From: Candidatus Eisenbergiella merdavium
GTDB taxonomy: Bacteria > Bacillota > Clostridia > Lachnospirales > Lachnospiraceae
Assembly (NCBI GenBank): GCA_019119595.1
Contig: DWWS01000021.1
Span: 62,001 to 126,000, forward strand
Direction of reading: 5' to 3'
Length of the DNA stretch: 64,000 nt
Below the pieces are notes generated by a model. The model made no database searches and had not been told where the DNA came from. It saw only the letters and a list, made by a program, of their open reading frames with translations. Below, one piece after another: positions 1-8,917 of the stretch. Both the position numbers and the translations under genes were made by a program. Numbering within the stretch: position 1 is the stretch's first letter; the number at the start of each line of letters is the position of its first letter.

Positions 1-2
1 TC

Positions 3-1448
3 CGGCCTAACAGGTGCGTGGAGCATGCTATTGCAGCTACCTATAAACACCTGCAAAGGTCAGACTTGCACTGGGTCATTGAATTTGATGTGGAAGGATT
101 TTTCGATAATGTGAATCATTCCAAGCTTATCCGACAGATGTGGGCAATGGGTATCCATGACAAACATCTCATTTATGTAATCAGGCAGATCTTGAAAGCA
201 CCCATACGGATGCCCGACGGATCGATGGTTGTACCAGACCGGGGTACCCCCCAAGGTGGCATCTTATCTCCACTGCTTGCGAACATTGTTCTGAATGAGT
301 TGGATCACTGGATTGACAGCCAATGGCAGGAAAACCCTGTCACAGATAAATACAAGCAAAGGACCAATAAAAACGGAACACCAAACAAAGGCCATGGATA
401 TAGAGCCATGAAGAAAACCAAGCTGAAAGAGATGTATATTGTGCGATATGCGGATGATTTCCGTATCTTCTGTCGGACAAAAGATGAAGCTGAGAGGACA
501 ATGTACGCCGTAACAAAATGGCTGTATGAACGGCTGAAGCTGAACATCTCGAAAGAGAAAACCAAAATCGTAAACACAAAATCCAAAGCGATGGAGTTTC
601 TGGGATTTAAAATCCGGCTCCGGAAAAAGGAACAGAAATATGTCGTGAAGTCACACATATGTGACAAAGCATTAAATCGAACGGTAGAACAACTTGTGGA
701 GCAGGCTAAGAAAATCGCAAAGCCGAGTGAAAACAAGACGGTAAGAGATGAAATTGTACTTTTCAACTCCAAAGTCATGGGAAAGCAGAATTACTATCAG
801 ATTGCCACAGAAATCTCACAGGACTATGGGTATGTGAATCGGAGGGTAATGACGGTTCTCAAAAACCGGCTTAAAGAAAATGTCAAAGGCAGGCTCAGGA
901 AGAAAGGACGTCCATTAACACAAGCTGAGAAAGATAGATATGGAAAATCTGCAATGCTACGATACGAGGCAAACAGCAAAGAACCCATCTATCCTATAGG
1001 TTATGTACAGTGCAAAAATCCAATGAACAAGAAAAGGAGAATCAACAGCTATACAAAGGAAGGCAGAAATGGGCTGCATGACAATTTGCAGCTCAACCAG
1101 AATCTCCTTACAGGGCTGATGCGTTCTCGCTCTTATGGACGAAGCGCGGAGTACATGGACAACCGGATTTCACTGTTCTCTATGCAGTCAGGAAAATGTG
1201 CAGTAACAGGAATTAAATTCCAGACAGTAGAAGAAATCCACTGCCATCACAAGACTCCTAGGAGTAATGGCGGGACGGACAAATTTGAAAATCTGGTACT
1301 GGTGCTTGAAGGTATTCATCGGCTCATACATGTGGTGGATAACGAGATAATCAGCAAATATCTGGAGCTGTATAAACTGACGAAAGAACAGACGGAAAAG
1401 CTGAACAAATACCGTGAGATGACGGGACTAAAGGCCATCACGACATAG
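3..1448 (+). CDS. ltrA: Group II intron reverse transcriptase/maturase with HNH nuclease (5' partial)
   Basis: This multifunctional protein promotes intron splicing and retrohoming. The frame is open to the window edge (FRPNR-like residues precede the GTG at 18), so that GTG is not the true start and roughly the first 100-150 residues are missing. Visible parts are the reverse transcriptase palm with the catalytic YADDF motif (near 440-455), TPQGGILSPLLANI earlier in the palm, the X/maturase region, and a C-terminal HNH endonuclease (CAVTG, then HCHHKTPRSNGG, then ENLVLV). All catalytic signatures are present and no stop interrupts them, so the intron may be active. The gene lies within the intron, just before domains V and VI. 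Confidence 0.95.
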   Translation, partial: RPNRCVEHAIAATYKHLQRSDLHWVIEFDVEGFFDNVNHSKLIRQMWAMGIHDKHLIYVIRQILKAPIRMPDGSMVVPDRGTPQGGILSPLLANIVLNELDHWIDSQWQENPVTDKYKQRTNKNGTPNKGHGYRAMKKTKLKEMYIVRYADDFRIFCRTKDEAERTMYAVTKWLYERLKLNISKEKTKIVNTKSKAMEFLGFKIRLRKKEQKYVVKSHICDKALNRTVEQLVEQAKKIAKPSENKTVRDEIVLFNSKVMGKQNYYQIATEISQDYGYVNRRVMTVLKNRLKENVKGRLRKKGRPLTQAEKDRYGKSAMLRYEANSKEPIYPIGYVQCKNPMNKKRRINSYTKEGRNGLHDNLQLNQNLLTGLMRSRSYGRSAEYMDNRISLFSMQSGKCAVTGIKFQTVEEIHCHHKTPRSNGGTDKFENLVLVLEGIHRLIHVVDNEIISKYLELYKLTKEQTEKLNKYREMTGLKAITT

Positions 1449-1509
1449 ACTGCAAATACAATGCTTTGTAATGTTTAACTCAAGAAAATGAAACTGATAA
1501 TTGGAATGA

Positions 1510-1596
1510 TGGAACGCCGTATGCGGTGAAAGTCGCATGTACGGTGTGAAGCGGGGGAAAAGCTGGAGATAACATCAAAGGCTTACCTATCGCTAT
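1510..1596 (+). ncRNA. Group II intron RNA domains V and VI
   Basis: The segment at 1512-1548 folds as a short helix with a GTGAAAGT cap (CCGTATGCGG...CGCATGTACGG). This matches the catalytic domain V found after the ORF in bacterial introns. The following 45 bases should form the branch-point domain VI and end at the exon junction. This assignment comes from reading the sequence; no covariance model was run. Confidence 0.8.
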
Positions 1597-3229
1597 TCTG
1601 TACAGACAGCCCAAGGACCGGATCCAGCAGAAGCTTGGACAGCAGATCAGGATCAACCGCTCCAAGATCAAGGATACCTCCGATACAAACTCGGATTTTG
1701 ACGATCTGGACAGTGCCATTCAATCCGGCTATTACCTGAAGGAAGGCCTTGCTTCCAATGAGGATTTCTACTATATGAATATCCTCATTACCGTTACCGC
1801 CTCAAGTCTGGAAGAGCTGGAATGGCGGGCCGGAGAAATGAAAAAGCTGCTTTTATCTCAGGATCTGGAGGCGGCCACCTGCCATTTCCGCGAAGAGGCA
1901 GCGCTTTTATCCTCTCTGCCGCTTGTTTCGCTTGACAGAAAACTGTTTGAACGCTCAAAACGCAACGTACTGACCAGCGGCGCCGCAAGCTGCTATCCCT
2001 TTGTTTCCTTTGAGATGTGCGATGATAATGGAATCCTTCTCGGAGTGAATAAGCATAACAATTCCCTTGTGATTGTGGATATTTTCAACTCTCATGTTTA
2101 CAAAAATGCGAACATGGCCATTCTGGGGACTTCCGGGGCCGGAAAAACCTTTACGCTCCAGCTCATGGCTCTCAGGATGCGCCGTAAAAATATCCAGGTC
2201 TTTATCATCGCTCCTCTTAAGGGGCATGAATACAAAAGGGCCTGTAACAATATTGGCGGCTCTTATATCCAGATCTCACCCGCCTCCAGGGACTGTATCA
2301 ATATTATGGAGATCCGGAAGACGGACACCAGCACCAATGACCTGCTGGATGGGTCGCAGAATGAAAAATCCCTGCTGGCTGCCAAAATCCAGAGTCTGCA
2401 CATTTTCTTTTCTCTCCTGATTCCGGATATGAACTATGAAGAAAGGCAGCTACTGGATGAAGCGTTGGTACAGACCTACAACCGGAAAGGGATCACCCAT
2501 AACAATGACAGCCTCATTGATCCGGAAAATCCGGAGCAATACCGGGAAATGCCGATTCTTGGAGATTTATACAACATACTCAGAGCAAATCCGGAGACAA
2601 AAAGACTTGCCAATATCCTTTCCCGGCTTGTCACCGGTTCGGCCTCTACATTAAACCGAAGAACCAACGTGGTTTTGACCAACAAATATATCATTCTGGA
2701 TATTTCAGAGCTGACCGGAGACCTTCTTCCCGTTGGCATGTATGTGGCTCTTGAATTTGTATGGGACAAAGCAAAGGAAGATCGAACCACCAAAAAGGCC
2801 ATTTTCATTGATGAAGCCTGGCAGCTCATCGGTGCTTCTTCCAACCGCCTTGCAGCGGAATTCGTCCTGCAGATTTTCAAAATCATCCGGGGATATGGAG
2901 GCGCTGCTATCTGTGCAACACAGGATATCAATGATTTCTTTGCTCTCGATGACGGCAAATATGGCAAAGGTATCATCAACAACAGCAAAACGAAGATTGT
3001 TCTGAATCTGGAGGATGAAGAAGCCCAGCGCGTCCAGTCTATCCTCCGCTTATCAGAAGCCGAAACCATGGCTGTCACACATTTTGAACGCGGCAATGGT
3101 CTGATCTCTACCAATAACAATAATGTCACTGTAGAATTCCGTGCCTCAGACCTGGAACGGGATCTGATCACCACTGACCGGGAGGAATTGCAGCAGCTTT
3201 TACAGCGCGAGAAGGCGAAAGCAGTATGA
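1597..3229 (+). CDS. VirB4/TraE-family conjugation ATPase, 3' exon
   Basis: This is the C-terminal ~543 residues of a VirB4-type ATPase that energises the type IV secretion channel at the membrane. The frame is open from the intron boundary; the ATG at 1775 is internal. The nucleotide-binding core shows Walker A (LGTSGAGKTFTLQ, about 2134-2170) and Walker B (AIFIDEAWQL, about 2800-2830), followed by the ATQD region usual for the family. The family normally has about 800 residues, so the first third lies upstream of the intron and outside the window. Function depends on intron splicing. It begins a plus-strand run of conjugation genes that includes VirD4. Confidence 0.93.
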
Positions 3230-3364
3230 GCCTTCCTGTTTCCGTAAAGATTATGTATTTATTACATACACATACGGATCATGCGACTACTCCACAAAGT
3301 ATTACTTAATCAATATGTAACCTGTACATAAACCAGTTTCTTCTATAGATAAAGGAGATTTTAT

Positions 3365-3898
3365 ATGGCAATGACCAGTCTTCATCCCCGCCAGCAGGCA
3401 GAGATACGGCACCTGCTGGCGATGTATCAGCAGTTATCCACAGCCCAGCTTCTTCGCTTTTTTCCGGAATTGTCGGAGCGGAGGCTTCTTTCCCTTATTC
3501 TTCAGCAGGAGAAAAGGGGAAGGCTTCATTATAATAAAGAGACCAGAGTGGTGCAGTATTCCAAAGATATTTCTCCTCCGTCCGGTATGCAGCAGGCCGT
3601 CTGGGTGCTTCTGGATTTTTTCCCTTCTGTAGCCTACCATACTGTGAGCAGCTATCCCTTTCTGTTGACCTTTTATACAGATACACAGGCTTACGATGTT
3701 ATCTATATACCGCCCGGACAGGAGATCCTGCTGAGCCGCATACTGTCAAATCCGCCTCCGGAAGCGCCATACCGCCTTGCTGTCATCTCAGATCCGGAAC
3801 AGATCCCTGCGCTTACCATCCCTCTTTTATCCGCTTATTGCCAAGTCTCTCCGGATGGAACCGTAAACTATTATCAGACAGAAGAGGAGCAGGAATAA
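3365..3898 (+). CDS. Uncharacterised conjugation-region protein (DUF5697-like)
   Basis: This 177-aa protein begins at an ATG preceded by AAAGGAG. The first ~70 residues (LHPRQQAEIRHLLAMYQQLS, then a leucine-rich helix pair and a KRGRLHY wing-like strand) look like a winged-helix DNA-binding domain. The rest is a mixed alpha/beta domain without catalytic motifs I recognise. It resembles proteins annotated DUF5697 in Lachnospiraceae ICEs, recalled rather than searched. Its stop overlaps the next start (TAATG), which indicates translational coupling. It lies between the VirB4 and VirD4 genes, so a role in transfer or its control is plausible but unproven. Confidence 0.75.
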   Translation: MAMTSLHPRQQAEIRHLLAMYQQLSTAQLLRFFPELSERRLLSLILQQEKRGRLHYNKETRVVQYSKDISPPSGMQQAVWVLLDFFPSVAYHTVSSYPFLLTFYTDTQAYDVIYIPPGQEILLSRILSNPPPEAPYRLAVISDPEQIPALTIPLLSAYCQVSPDGTVNYYQTEEEQE

Positions 3899-4641
3899 TG
3901 GAAAGACAGATTTTGCATGAACGCCTTATCAAAATCAGAACCGGTGTCAGCCGGATGACGCAGATGCTGGATGCCATGCAGGATATGGATCTCCCTTTTC
4001 ATGAAATGAGGTACAGGCATCTGAGCCTGGAGGCTGCGCTTCTGGCAGAACGTACTGCGTGCTCCATCCGGAATCTGGTTTTTGATGCAGACCTGATCTC
4101 CAGGCCAAAGCTTTTGCTTCAGTCAGCGCATACACAGGGGATTGAGGTTTCCCATTCCAACGGGATTGTAACCATCCATCTTCCCGGGCTGCTCCCCAAA
4201 AGGAGCAGCCGAATCAATACCGCCTTTCTTACGGAACCGTTGTACGCCTGTCTTGAGGAGTACGAAAAAAAATGTCCTCTCCCCCGCTATCACAGCTGTG
4301 TGGTCTGTTTTCTGCATGTTTATGATTATGCGCTGCCCTCCAGACGGGTGAGAGATTATGACAACCTGGAATGTAAACAGCTCCTTGATACCGCAGCTGC
4401 TTTTCTGATGACTGATGACAGCGGCCTTATGTGCGATCTGTATCATACCACCCTGTCCGGAGATCAGGACTGCACCATGCTTGTCATCATGGATAAAAGC
4501 CGCTTTCCGTCATGGCTGGAGCAACAAAAAGAACATGAAAATGGAAGTGAACCATGTCGGATTTTTAAAGAAAATCCGGGAAGGAAACCCGACCCCCCGC
4601 AAAATACGGCAGGCCGCCCTGCTGCTGCCGATCCGCCCTGA
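3898..4641 (+). CDS. Uncharacterised protein (DUF6100-like)
   Basis: This 247-aa protein is coupled to the preceding gene by a TAATG overlap. The N-terminal ~80 residues are helical (RTGVSRMTQMLDAMQDMDLP), followed by a mixed domain containing the SRRVRDYDNLECKQLLD and DSGLMCDLYHT segments. The last 35 residues are basic, Pro-rich and unlike the rest; they coincide with an overlapping open frame (4535-4720), so the real C-terminus may be shorter or frameshifted. No catalytic motif is recognised. Similar proteins occur beside TraG/VirD4 genes in Clostridial ICEs (recollection). Confidence 0.75.
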   Translation: MERQILHERLIKIRTGVSRMTQMLDAMQDMDLPFHEMRYRHLSLEAALLAERTACSIRNLVFDADLISRPKLLLQSAHTQGIEVSHSNGIVTIHLPGLLPKRSSRINTAFLTEPLYACLEEYEKKCPLPRYHSCVVCFLHVYDYALPSRRVRDYDNLECKQLLDTAAAFLMTDDSGLMCDLYHTTLSGDQDCTMLVIMDKSRFPSWLEQQKEHENGSEPCRIFKENPGRKPDPPQNTAGRPAAADPP

Positions 4642-4720
4642 AGCTTCCGCATTTTTTACCGGAGTTTCAGGCGTATATGGTAAAAAAGAGGATTATTACT
4701 TTGCACCTGACTACTACTGA
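4535..4720 (+). CDS. Possible small overlapping protein
   Basis: A 61-codon frame starts MKMEVNHVGFLKKIREG and ends YYFAPDYY. It overlaps the 3' end of the gene before it and the 5' end of the gene after it, in a different frame from both. A GGAG lies 14 bases upstream of the ATG, which is a weak ribosome site. The composition (basic helix, then an aromatic tail) looks more protein-like than the low-complexity tail of the upstream gene across the same bases. It could be a genuine coupled gene or a sign of a frameshift in the upstream gene. Confidence 0.35.
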   Translation: MKMEVNHVGFLKKIREGNPTPRKIRQAALLLPIRPEASAFFTGVSGVYGKKEDYYFAPDYY

Positions 4721-5822
4721 ATATAGCTTTCTGTCCCTTACAGCCATCGCGGGAGAAAGCAGTCCTCTGCTTCTGTCCCGCCTTGGCATCAGCTCCAGCT
4801 ATGGAGCCAAGCTGATCACCTCTCTGAAAAAAGAGGGCTACATCAGAACTCATTATAGAAATAAGCTGCGCGGTTACCGCCTGACTGCCAAAGGGAAGAG
4901 ACTCCTTTTATCCGAAAACCGGGAACGTTTTTCCTTCTATCTTACCGGAAACAGCGAAACGAACCGGCCGCGCAGCGAGCTGCCAAGAAGGCGCAGGCTG
5001 CAGCAGGCTTCGCTGATCTATACCATGCTGCTTCGTTGCGGGATTCCCTTTTTCCGGGATCAGAAACCTGACCTGTTTGGGAATCCAGCTCCCGCCCGCT
5101 CTTCTCCCCTGCCAGTCTTCTATCATTCCAGAGAGCTGAAGGAGCTTGGAGGAGAGGCTGTCAAGATCAACAGCTCCAGGTTCATGGGAATCCTGCTGAC
5201 GGAAGGCTGCATTTATATCCTGTATCATACCGGGGATGCTCCCATGAAGTGGGAATACCGGACCGAATTGAAGCTGAAGGCCCTGCTCCGTTATCATACC
5301 AGCCAGGGAATCCTTTGCGGCGAATATCTGGCTGCCGGTTATTCTTATGATACGCCGGTCAAAGCCCTGTTCATTGGAAATGAAATGGAAACATGCCTGA
5401 AACTGCTCAACAGTGACGGTGGTTTCCATAAAACATATTTTCATCTGGATGCGAGCTTTGATTATTTTCATTTTATACCGGATTCCGCAGAAGGGAGAAG
5501 CCTCCTTTGGCTCCTGTGTTTCCCGGAGATAAAAACGGAGCTGGATTCCATCCTGCTATCTGACCTGGATCCGCCTGACCTTATGATGGGCTTTTTCCAT
5601 GAAGGAACCACAGAGGGAAAGCCTGTCCTCCTGGCATACGATCTTGACATGCTGCAGCTGTCACGCTTTCATACAGCACTGTCTCTGCGAGGACTCTCCG
5701 GAAGGCTGATCTGCTTTGATTTTCAAAAGGAAATGCTGGCAAGGTACTTCGGAAAAACTGTCAGCTTTACAACTATTGACCTGCAAAAATTTGAAAGGAG
5801 GTTTTTATGCCCCAGCCCCTGA
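4677..5822 (+). CDS. Winged-helix N-terminal protein of the conjugation region
   Basis: This 381-aa protein opens with about 80 residues that read as a MarR/replication-relaxation-type winged helix: LTTTEYSFLSLTAIAG, then SSYGAKLITSLKKEGYI, then a basic wing with LRGYRLTAKGKRLL. The remaining ~300 residues have no motif I know but include several aromatic-rich strands. Its 3' end overlaps the VirD4 gene by 16 bases, so the two are probably co-translated. DNA binding is inferred from the N-terminal pattern; a role in relaxosome processing or element regulation is a guess from position. Confidence 0.75.
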   Translation: MVKKRIITLHLTTTEYSFLSLTAIAGESSPLLLSRLGISSSYGAKLITSLKKEGYIRTHYRNKLRGYRLTAKGKRLLLSENRERFSFYLTGNSETNRPRSELPRRRRLQQASLIYTMLLRCGIPFFRDQKPDLFGNPAPARSSPLPVFYHSRELKELGGEAVKINSSRFMGILLTEGCIYILYHTGDAPMKWEYRTELKLKALLRYHTSQGILCGEYLAAGYSYDTPVKALFIGNEMETCLKLLNSDGGFHKTYFHLDASFDYFHFIPDSAEGRSLLWLLCFPEIKTELDSILLSDLDPPDLMMGFFHEGTTEGKPVLLAYDLDMLQLSRFHTALSLRGLSGRLICFDFQKEMLARYFGKTVSFTTIDLQKFERRFLCPSP

Positions 5823-7732
5823 ATTCCAGGCTCAGACTGCTTCTTGCGTGCCTTCCCCTGCCTTTTCTGGCGGCCGCTCTGCTTTATGCAGGCGGATTTA
5901 TTTCCCAGCTTCTGTATCATTACCAGATCTGGGCCGCAGCGGGAGGGACTCCGGGAGATGGCACCTCGCCGCTTCCGCCTTCTCTTGCCTTTGGAGACTG
6001 CCTGCGGATCCTTGGCTCTTTTCCATACTGTCTGTATTCCGTCTTCCTTGCTGTCGGAATCCTGATCTACCTTTTCATCCTGTTTTACCGTATGAAATGG
6101 GAGCACCATGGGGTACAGGATAAAGAGAGAAATATTACATACTCCAATCAGGGCACCTATGGCACATCCGGTTATATGACTGACGCCGAACGAAAGCAGG
6201 TTCTGGAGCTGACAGCTGATCTCTCCCACAATAACGGAATCCTTTTGGGAAAATTGCAGGGAAAAGCTGTACTTCTTCCGGAAACCACACGTCTGAACCG
6301 AAACGTAGCGGTATTTGGCGCAAGCGGTTCCATGAAAAGCCGGGCATACGCCAGAAATGCGGTCTTTCAGAGTGTAAAGCGTGGAGAGAGCCTGATCATC
6401 ACAGATCCCAAATCTGAGCTTTACGGAGATTTGTGTATCTATCTGAAGCAAAACGGCTATCTTGTCCGGGTTTTTAATCTGATCCATCCCGAAAACTCTG
6501 ACAGCTGGAACTGTCTGGCTGAAGTGTCCGGAATGAGCGCAGATCACACAGAGGACTTGAGCAATATCAAAGATACGGAAATTCTTGCTCAGCTTTTCTG
6601 CGATGTGATCCTGAAGAATACGCAGACAGAAAAGGGGAATCGTTTCTGGGATGATTCTGAGATGAATCTTCTGAAGGCTCTGGTCCTCTATGTAGCTCTC
6701 GGTTTTCCACCAGAGGGGCGCAATATCGGGGAGGTTTATAAACTGCTGACCCTTTGCACGGAATCGGAAATAAACGGGCTGTTCGCCATGCTTCCGGCCA
6801 CTCACCCCTCCAAAGCGCCTTACAATCTGTTTCTGCGTGCCTCTAATGATGTGAGAAGCGGCGTGATCACCGGTCTGGGAACCCGTCTCCAGGTTTTTCA
6901 GAGCACACTGATCCGCCAGATGACCAGTCATAACGAAATCGATCTGACCCTTCCGGGCCGGAAGAAGTGTGCCTATTTTTGCATCACGTCCGATCAGGAT
7001 TCCACCTTCGATTTCCTCTCCTCGCTGTTTATGTCCTTTATCTTTATCAAACTGGTACGATATGCGGACAGCTATGGAGAGAGCGGTAAGCTGCCGGTTC
7101 CCGTACATATCCTGGCAGATGAGCTGGCAAACGGAGGCTGCACCATAGCGGACCTGACAAAAAAGATCAGCACCATCCGCTCCAGGCAGCTTTCCATCAG
7201 CTGCATTTTTCAGAATCTGCCCCAGATGCAGAACCGGTATCCCAACAACCAGTGGGCAGAGATCATCGGGAATTGTGATACCCAGCTCTTTCTGGGTTGT
7301 ACCGACGATACCACCGCCCGTTACATCAGCGATCGCAGCGGAGATGTGAGCATCAGCGTCTCCAGTCAATCCCAGCATCTGAATTCCATACGGCTGTCGG
7401 ATTATACACCGGAATACCGGGAGACCCGATCCACCGGCAGAAGAAAGCTTATGACGCCGGACGAAGTGCTGCGGCTTCCTTTGGATCAGGCGCTTATCAT
7501 TCTTCGAGGTCAGAAAATCCTGAAAGTGGAGAAGTTCGATTACACTCTTCACCCCGAAAGCAAAAAGCTGATTTCCAGCCGCGCCATAGATCATGTGCCG
7601 GAGTGGAGAAAAAATAAACCATTTGCAGAATCTGATCCCGTAGAATTTGAATCTTCTTCTATAATCAGAGACGGTTCAACAAGAAAGAAAAGTAAAATTG
7701 TTCACACGGATAAAAAATCCATTTTATCCTGA
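5807..7732 (+). CDS. VirD4/TraG type IV coupling protein
   Basis: This 641-aa ATPase couples the relaxase-DNA complex to the type IV channel. Two N-terminal membrane helices (about residues 8-30 and 65-95) precede the cytoplasmic motor. The P-loop is the VirD4 variant GASGSMKS (near residue 170), followed by LIITDPKSELYGD. Walker B is VHILADELANGG, and LFLGCTDDTTARYISDRSG is the usual C-terminal signature. The start is chosen at the ATG preceded by AAAGGAGG. The length is normal for Firmicute homologues and the frame is intact. Confidence 0.95.
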   Translation: MPQPLNSRLRLLLACLPLPFLAAALLYAGGFISQLLYHYQIWAAAGGTPGDGTSPLPPSLAFGDCLRILGSFPYCLYSVFLAVGILIYLFILFYRMKWEHHGVQDKERNITYSNQGTYGTSGYMTDAERKQVLELTADLSHNNGILLGKLQGKAVLLPETTRLNRNVAVFGASGSMKSRAYARNAVFQSVKRGESLIITDPKSELYGDLCIYLKQNGYLVRVFNLIHPENSDSWNCLAEVSGMSADHTEDLSNIKDTEILAQLFCDVILKNTQTEKGNRFWDDSEMNLLKALVLYVALGFPPEGRNIGEVYKLLTLCTESEINGLFAMLPATHPSKAPYNLFLRASNDVRSGVITGLGTRLQVFQSTLIRQMTSHNEIDLTLPGRKKCAYFCITSDQDSTFDFLSSLFMSFIFIKLVRYADSYGESGKLPVPVHILADELANGGCTIADLTKKISTIRSRQLSISCIFQNLPQMQNRYPNNQWAEIIGNCDTQLFLGCTDDTTARYISDRSGDVSISVSSQSQHLNSIRLSDYTPEYRETRSTGRRKLMTPDEVLRLPLDQALIILRGQKILKVEKFDYTLHPESKKLISSRAIDHVPEWRKNKPFAESDPVEFESSSIIRDGSTRKKSKIVHTDKKSILS

Positions 7733-7770
7733 ATTAAAAACTTCAAGAAAAAAGAAAGGAGATCCCAACT

Positions 7771-8784
7771 ATGGCAACTGAAAACAATACGCTCTCCCTC
7801 ATTACAGAGTCCTCTGCTCCTTCCACAACCGCCCTGCTTACCGACGATTCGCAGAGTCCGGCCTCAGAAAGAATGGATTCCGCTCCCATTCTGACGCTTT
7901 CCACTGATACCACTATTGAATCTCCCCAGAGTCGTGAAGATACCCTCTGGCATGAGCTTCAGCATGCATACCGCACCCGAAAGATCCTGACCGGCCATCT
8001 GAGCGGTATGGAGCAGCTGGAGGGCGGCGGCACCATAACGGTCGTTTATTATCAGGAAATGCGAATCATCATCCCGCTTTCGGAAATGATGATAAATCTG
8101 GCAGACGACCAGAAGCATGACTATGGAGAAATGATTCTCCGCCAGCGTAAAATCCTGGGGAACATGCTTGGAGCCGAAATTGATTTTATCGTAAAGGGAC
8201 TGGATAAAGCCACCCGCAGCGTAGTGGCCAGCAGAAAAGAGGCCATGCTCAAAAAAAGGTCGGCATTTTATCTTCCGGATGCTTCCGGTCAGCCGCGCAT
8301 CTATCCGGGGCGGGTTGTACAGGCTAGGATCATCGCAGTCTCTGAAAAGGTACTGAGAGTAGAAATCTTCGGTGTGGAATGTCCTATTCCTGCAAGAGAT
8401 CTTTCCTGGGACTGGCTGGGCGACGTTTCCGAGCATTTCCATGTAGGCGAAACAGTCCTTACCCGTATCCAGGAGGTGAATGGGGAATCTCAGGACAACA
8501 TCTCTGTAAAAGCAGACGTAAAAAGCACCCTTCCCAATACCGCCGTGGCAAATCTGGCAAAATGCAAAATTCAGGGAAAATATGCGGGCATTGTCACAGA
8601 TATCCATAAGGGCACCGTTTTTATCCGGCTCCATATCGGTGTTAATGCGGTCGCACACAGCTGCTATGACAGCCGCCAACCCGGAAGACGTGATGAGGTC
8701 AGTTTTGTGATAACAAAAATTGATCAGGAACGGAATATGGCGGTGGGATTGATCTCCCGGATCATTCGGCAGGGAAACTATTAA
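7771..8784 (+). CDS. S1-like RNA-binding-domain protein
   Basis: This 337-aa protein has an excellent ribosome site (AAAGGAG). The first ~65 residues are a Ser/Thr-rich disordered region. The middle (about 80-175) has GTITVVYYQEMRIIIPLSEM, and GRVVQARIIAVSEKVLRVEI at 185-205 starts an S1-type OB fold. A second weaker OB-like segment (KYAGIVTDIHKGTVFIRLHI) follows near residue 275. S1-domain proteins of this layout sit downstream of VirD4 in Clostridial ICEs, where their job is unknown; nucleic-acid binding is inferred. It ends the first conjugation transcript, before a strong terminator. Confidence 0.8.
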   Translation: MATENNTLSLITESSAPSTTALLTDDSQSPASERMDSAPILTLSTDTTIESPQSREDTLWHELQHAYRTRKILTGHLSGMEQLEGGGTITVVYYQEMRIIIPLSEMMINLADDQKHDYGEMILRQRKILGNMLGAEIDFIVKGLDKATRSVVASRKEAMLKKRSAFYLPDASGQPRIYPGRVVQARIIAVSEKVLRVEIFGVECPIPARDLSWDWLGDVSEHFHVGETVLTRIQEVNGESQDNISVKADVKSTLPNTAVANLAKCKIQGKYAGIVTDIHKGTVFIRLHIGVNAVAHSCYDSRQPGRRDEVSFVITKIDQERNMAVGLISRIIRQGNY

Positions 8785-8838
8785 ATCCCATATCATCTAT
8801 AATTAAAAATCGGTAAAAAGGTTTGTGTCTTTGAAAGA

Positions 8839-8897
8839 AAATACCTCTTTTGATAAGAATTTTGATACGACAATTCTTATCGAAAAGAGGTATTTTT
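8839..8897. terminator. Bidirectional intrinsic terminator
   Basis: A long inverted repeat (AATACCTCTTTTGATAAGAA paired with TTCTTATCGAAAAGAGGTATT) is followed by a T run on the plus strand and a T-rich tail on the minus strand. It separates the plus-strand conjugation genes from the convergent minus-strand ADP-ribosyltransferase gene. Confidence 0.88.
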
Positions 8898-8917
8898 TTA
8901 CCAGCAGTAAAGAGCTT

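Larger units (their letters stand above)
1..1596 (+). mobile_element. Group II intron, 5' end outside window
   Basis: The intron-encoded protein is followed by a typical domain V hairpin with a GAAA loop (about 1512-1548) and a domain VI-like stretch ending near 1596 in CCTATCGCTAT, a common 3' end of bacterial group II introns. Directly downstream, a VirB4 reading frame resumes without a start codon of its own (LYRQPKDRIQQKLG from 1598). The intron therefore sits inside a conjugation ATPase gene, in the sense orientation, so splicing could restore the message. The 5' exon and domains I-IV are off-window. The exact 3' splice site is uncertain by a base or two. Confidence 0.9.

Noticed and set aside
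2476..3174. Minus-strand frame opposite the VirB4 ATPase
   Set aside because: No start context or recognised domain; antisense to conserved Walker motifs.
5723..7594. Long minus-strand open frame of 623 codons opposite the VirD4 gene
   Set aside because: It is antisense to a fully supported VirD4 gene, has no ribosome site and shows no domain; it reflects codon bias of the real gene.
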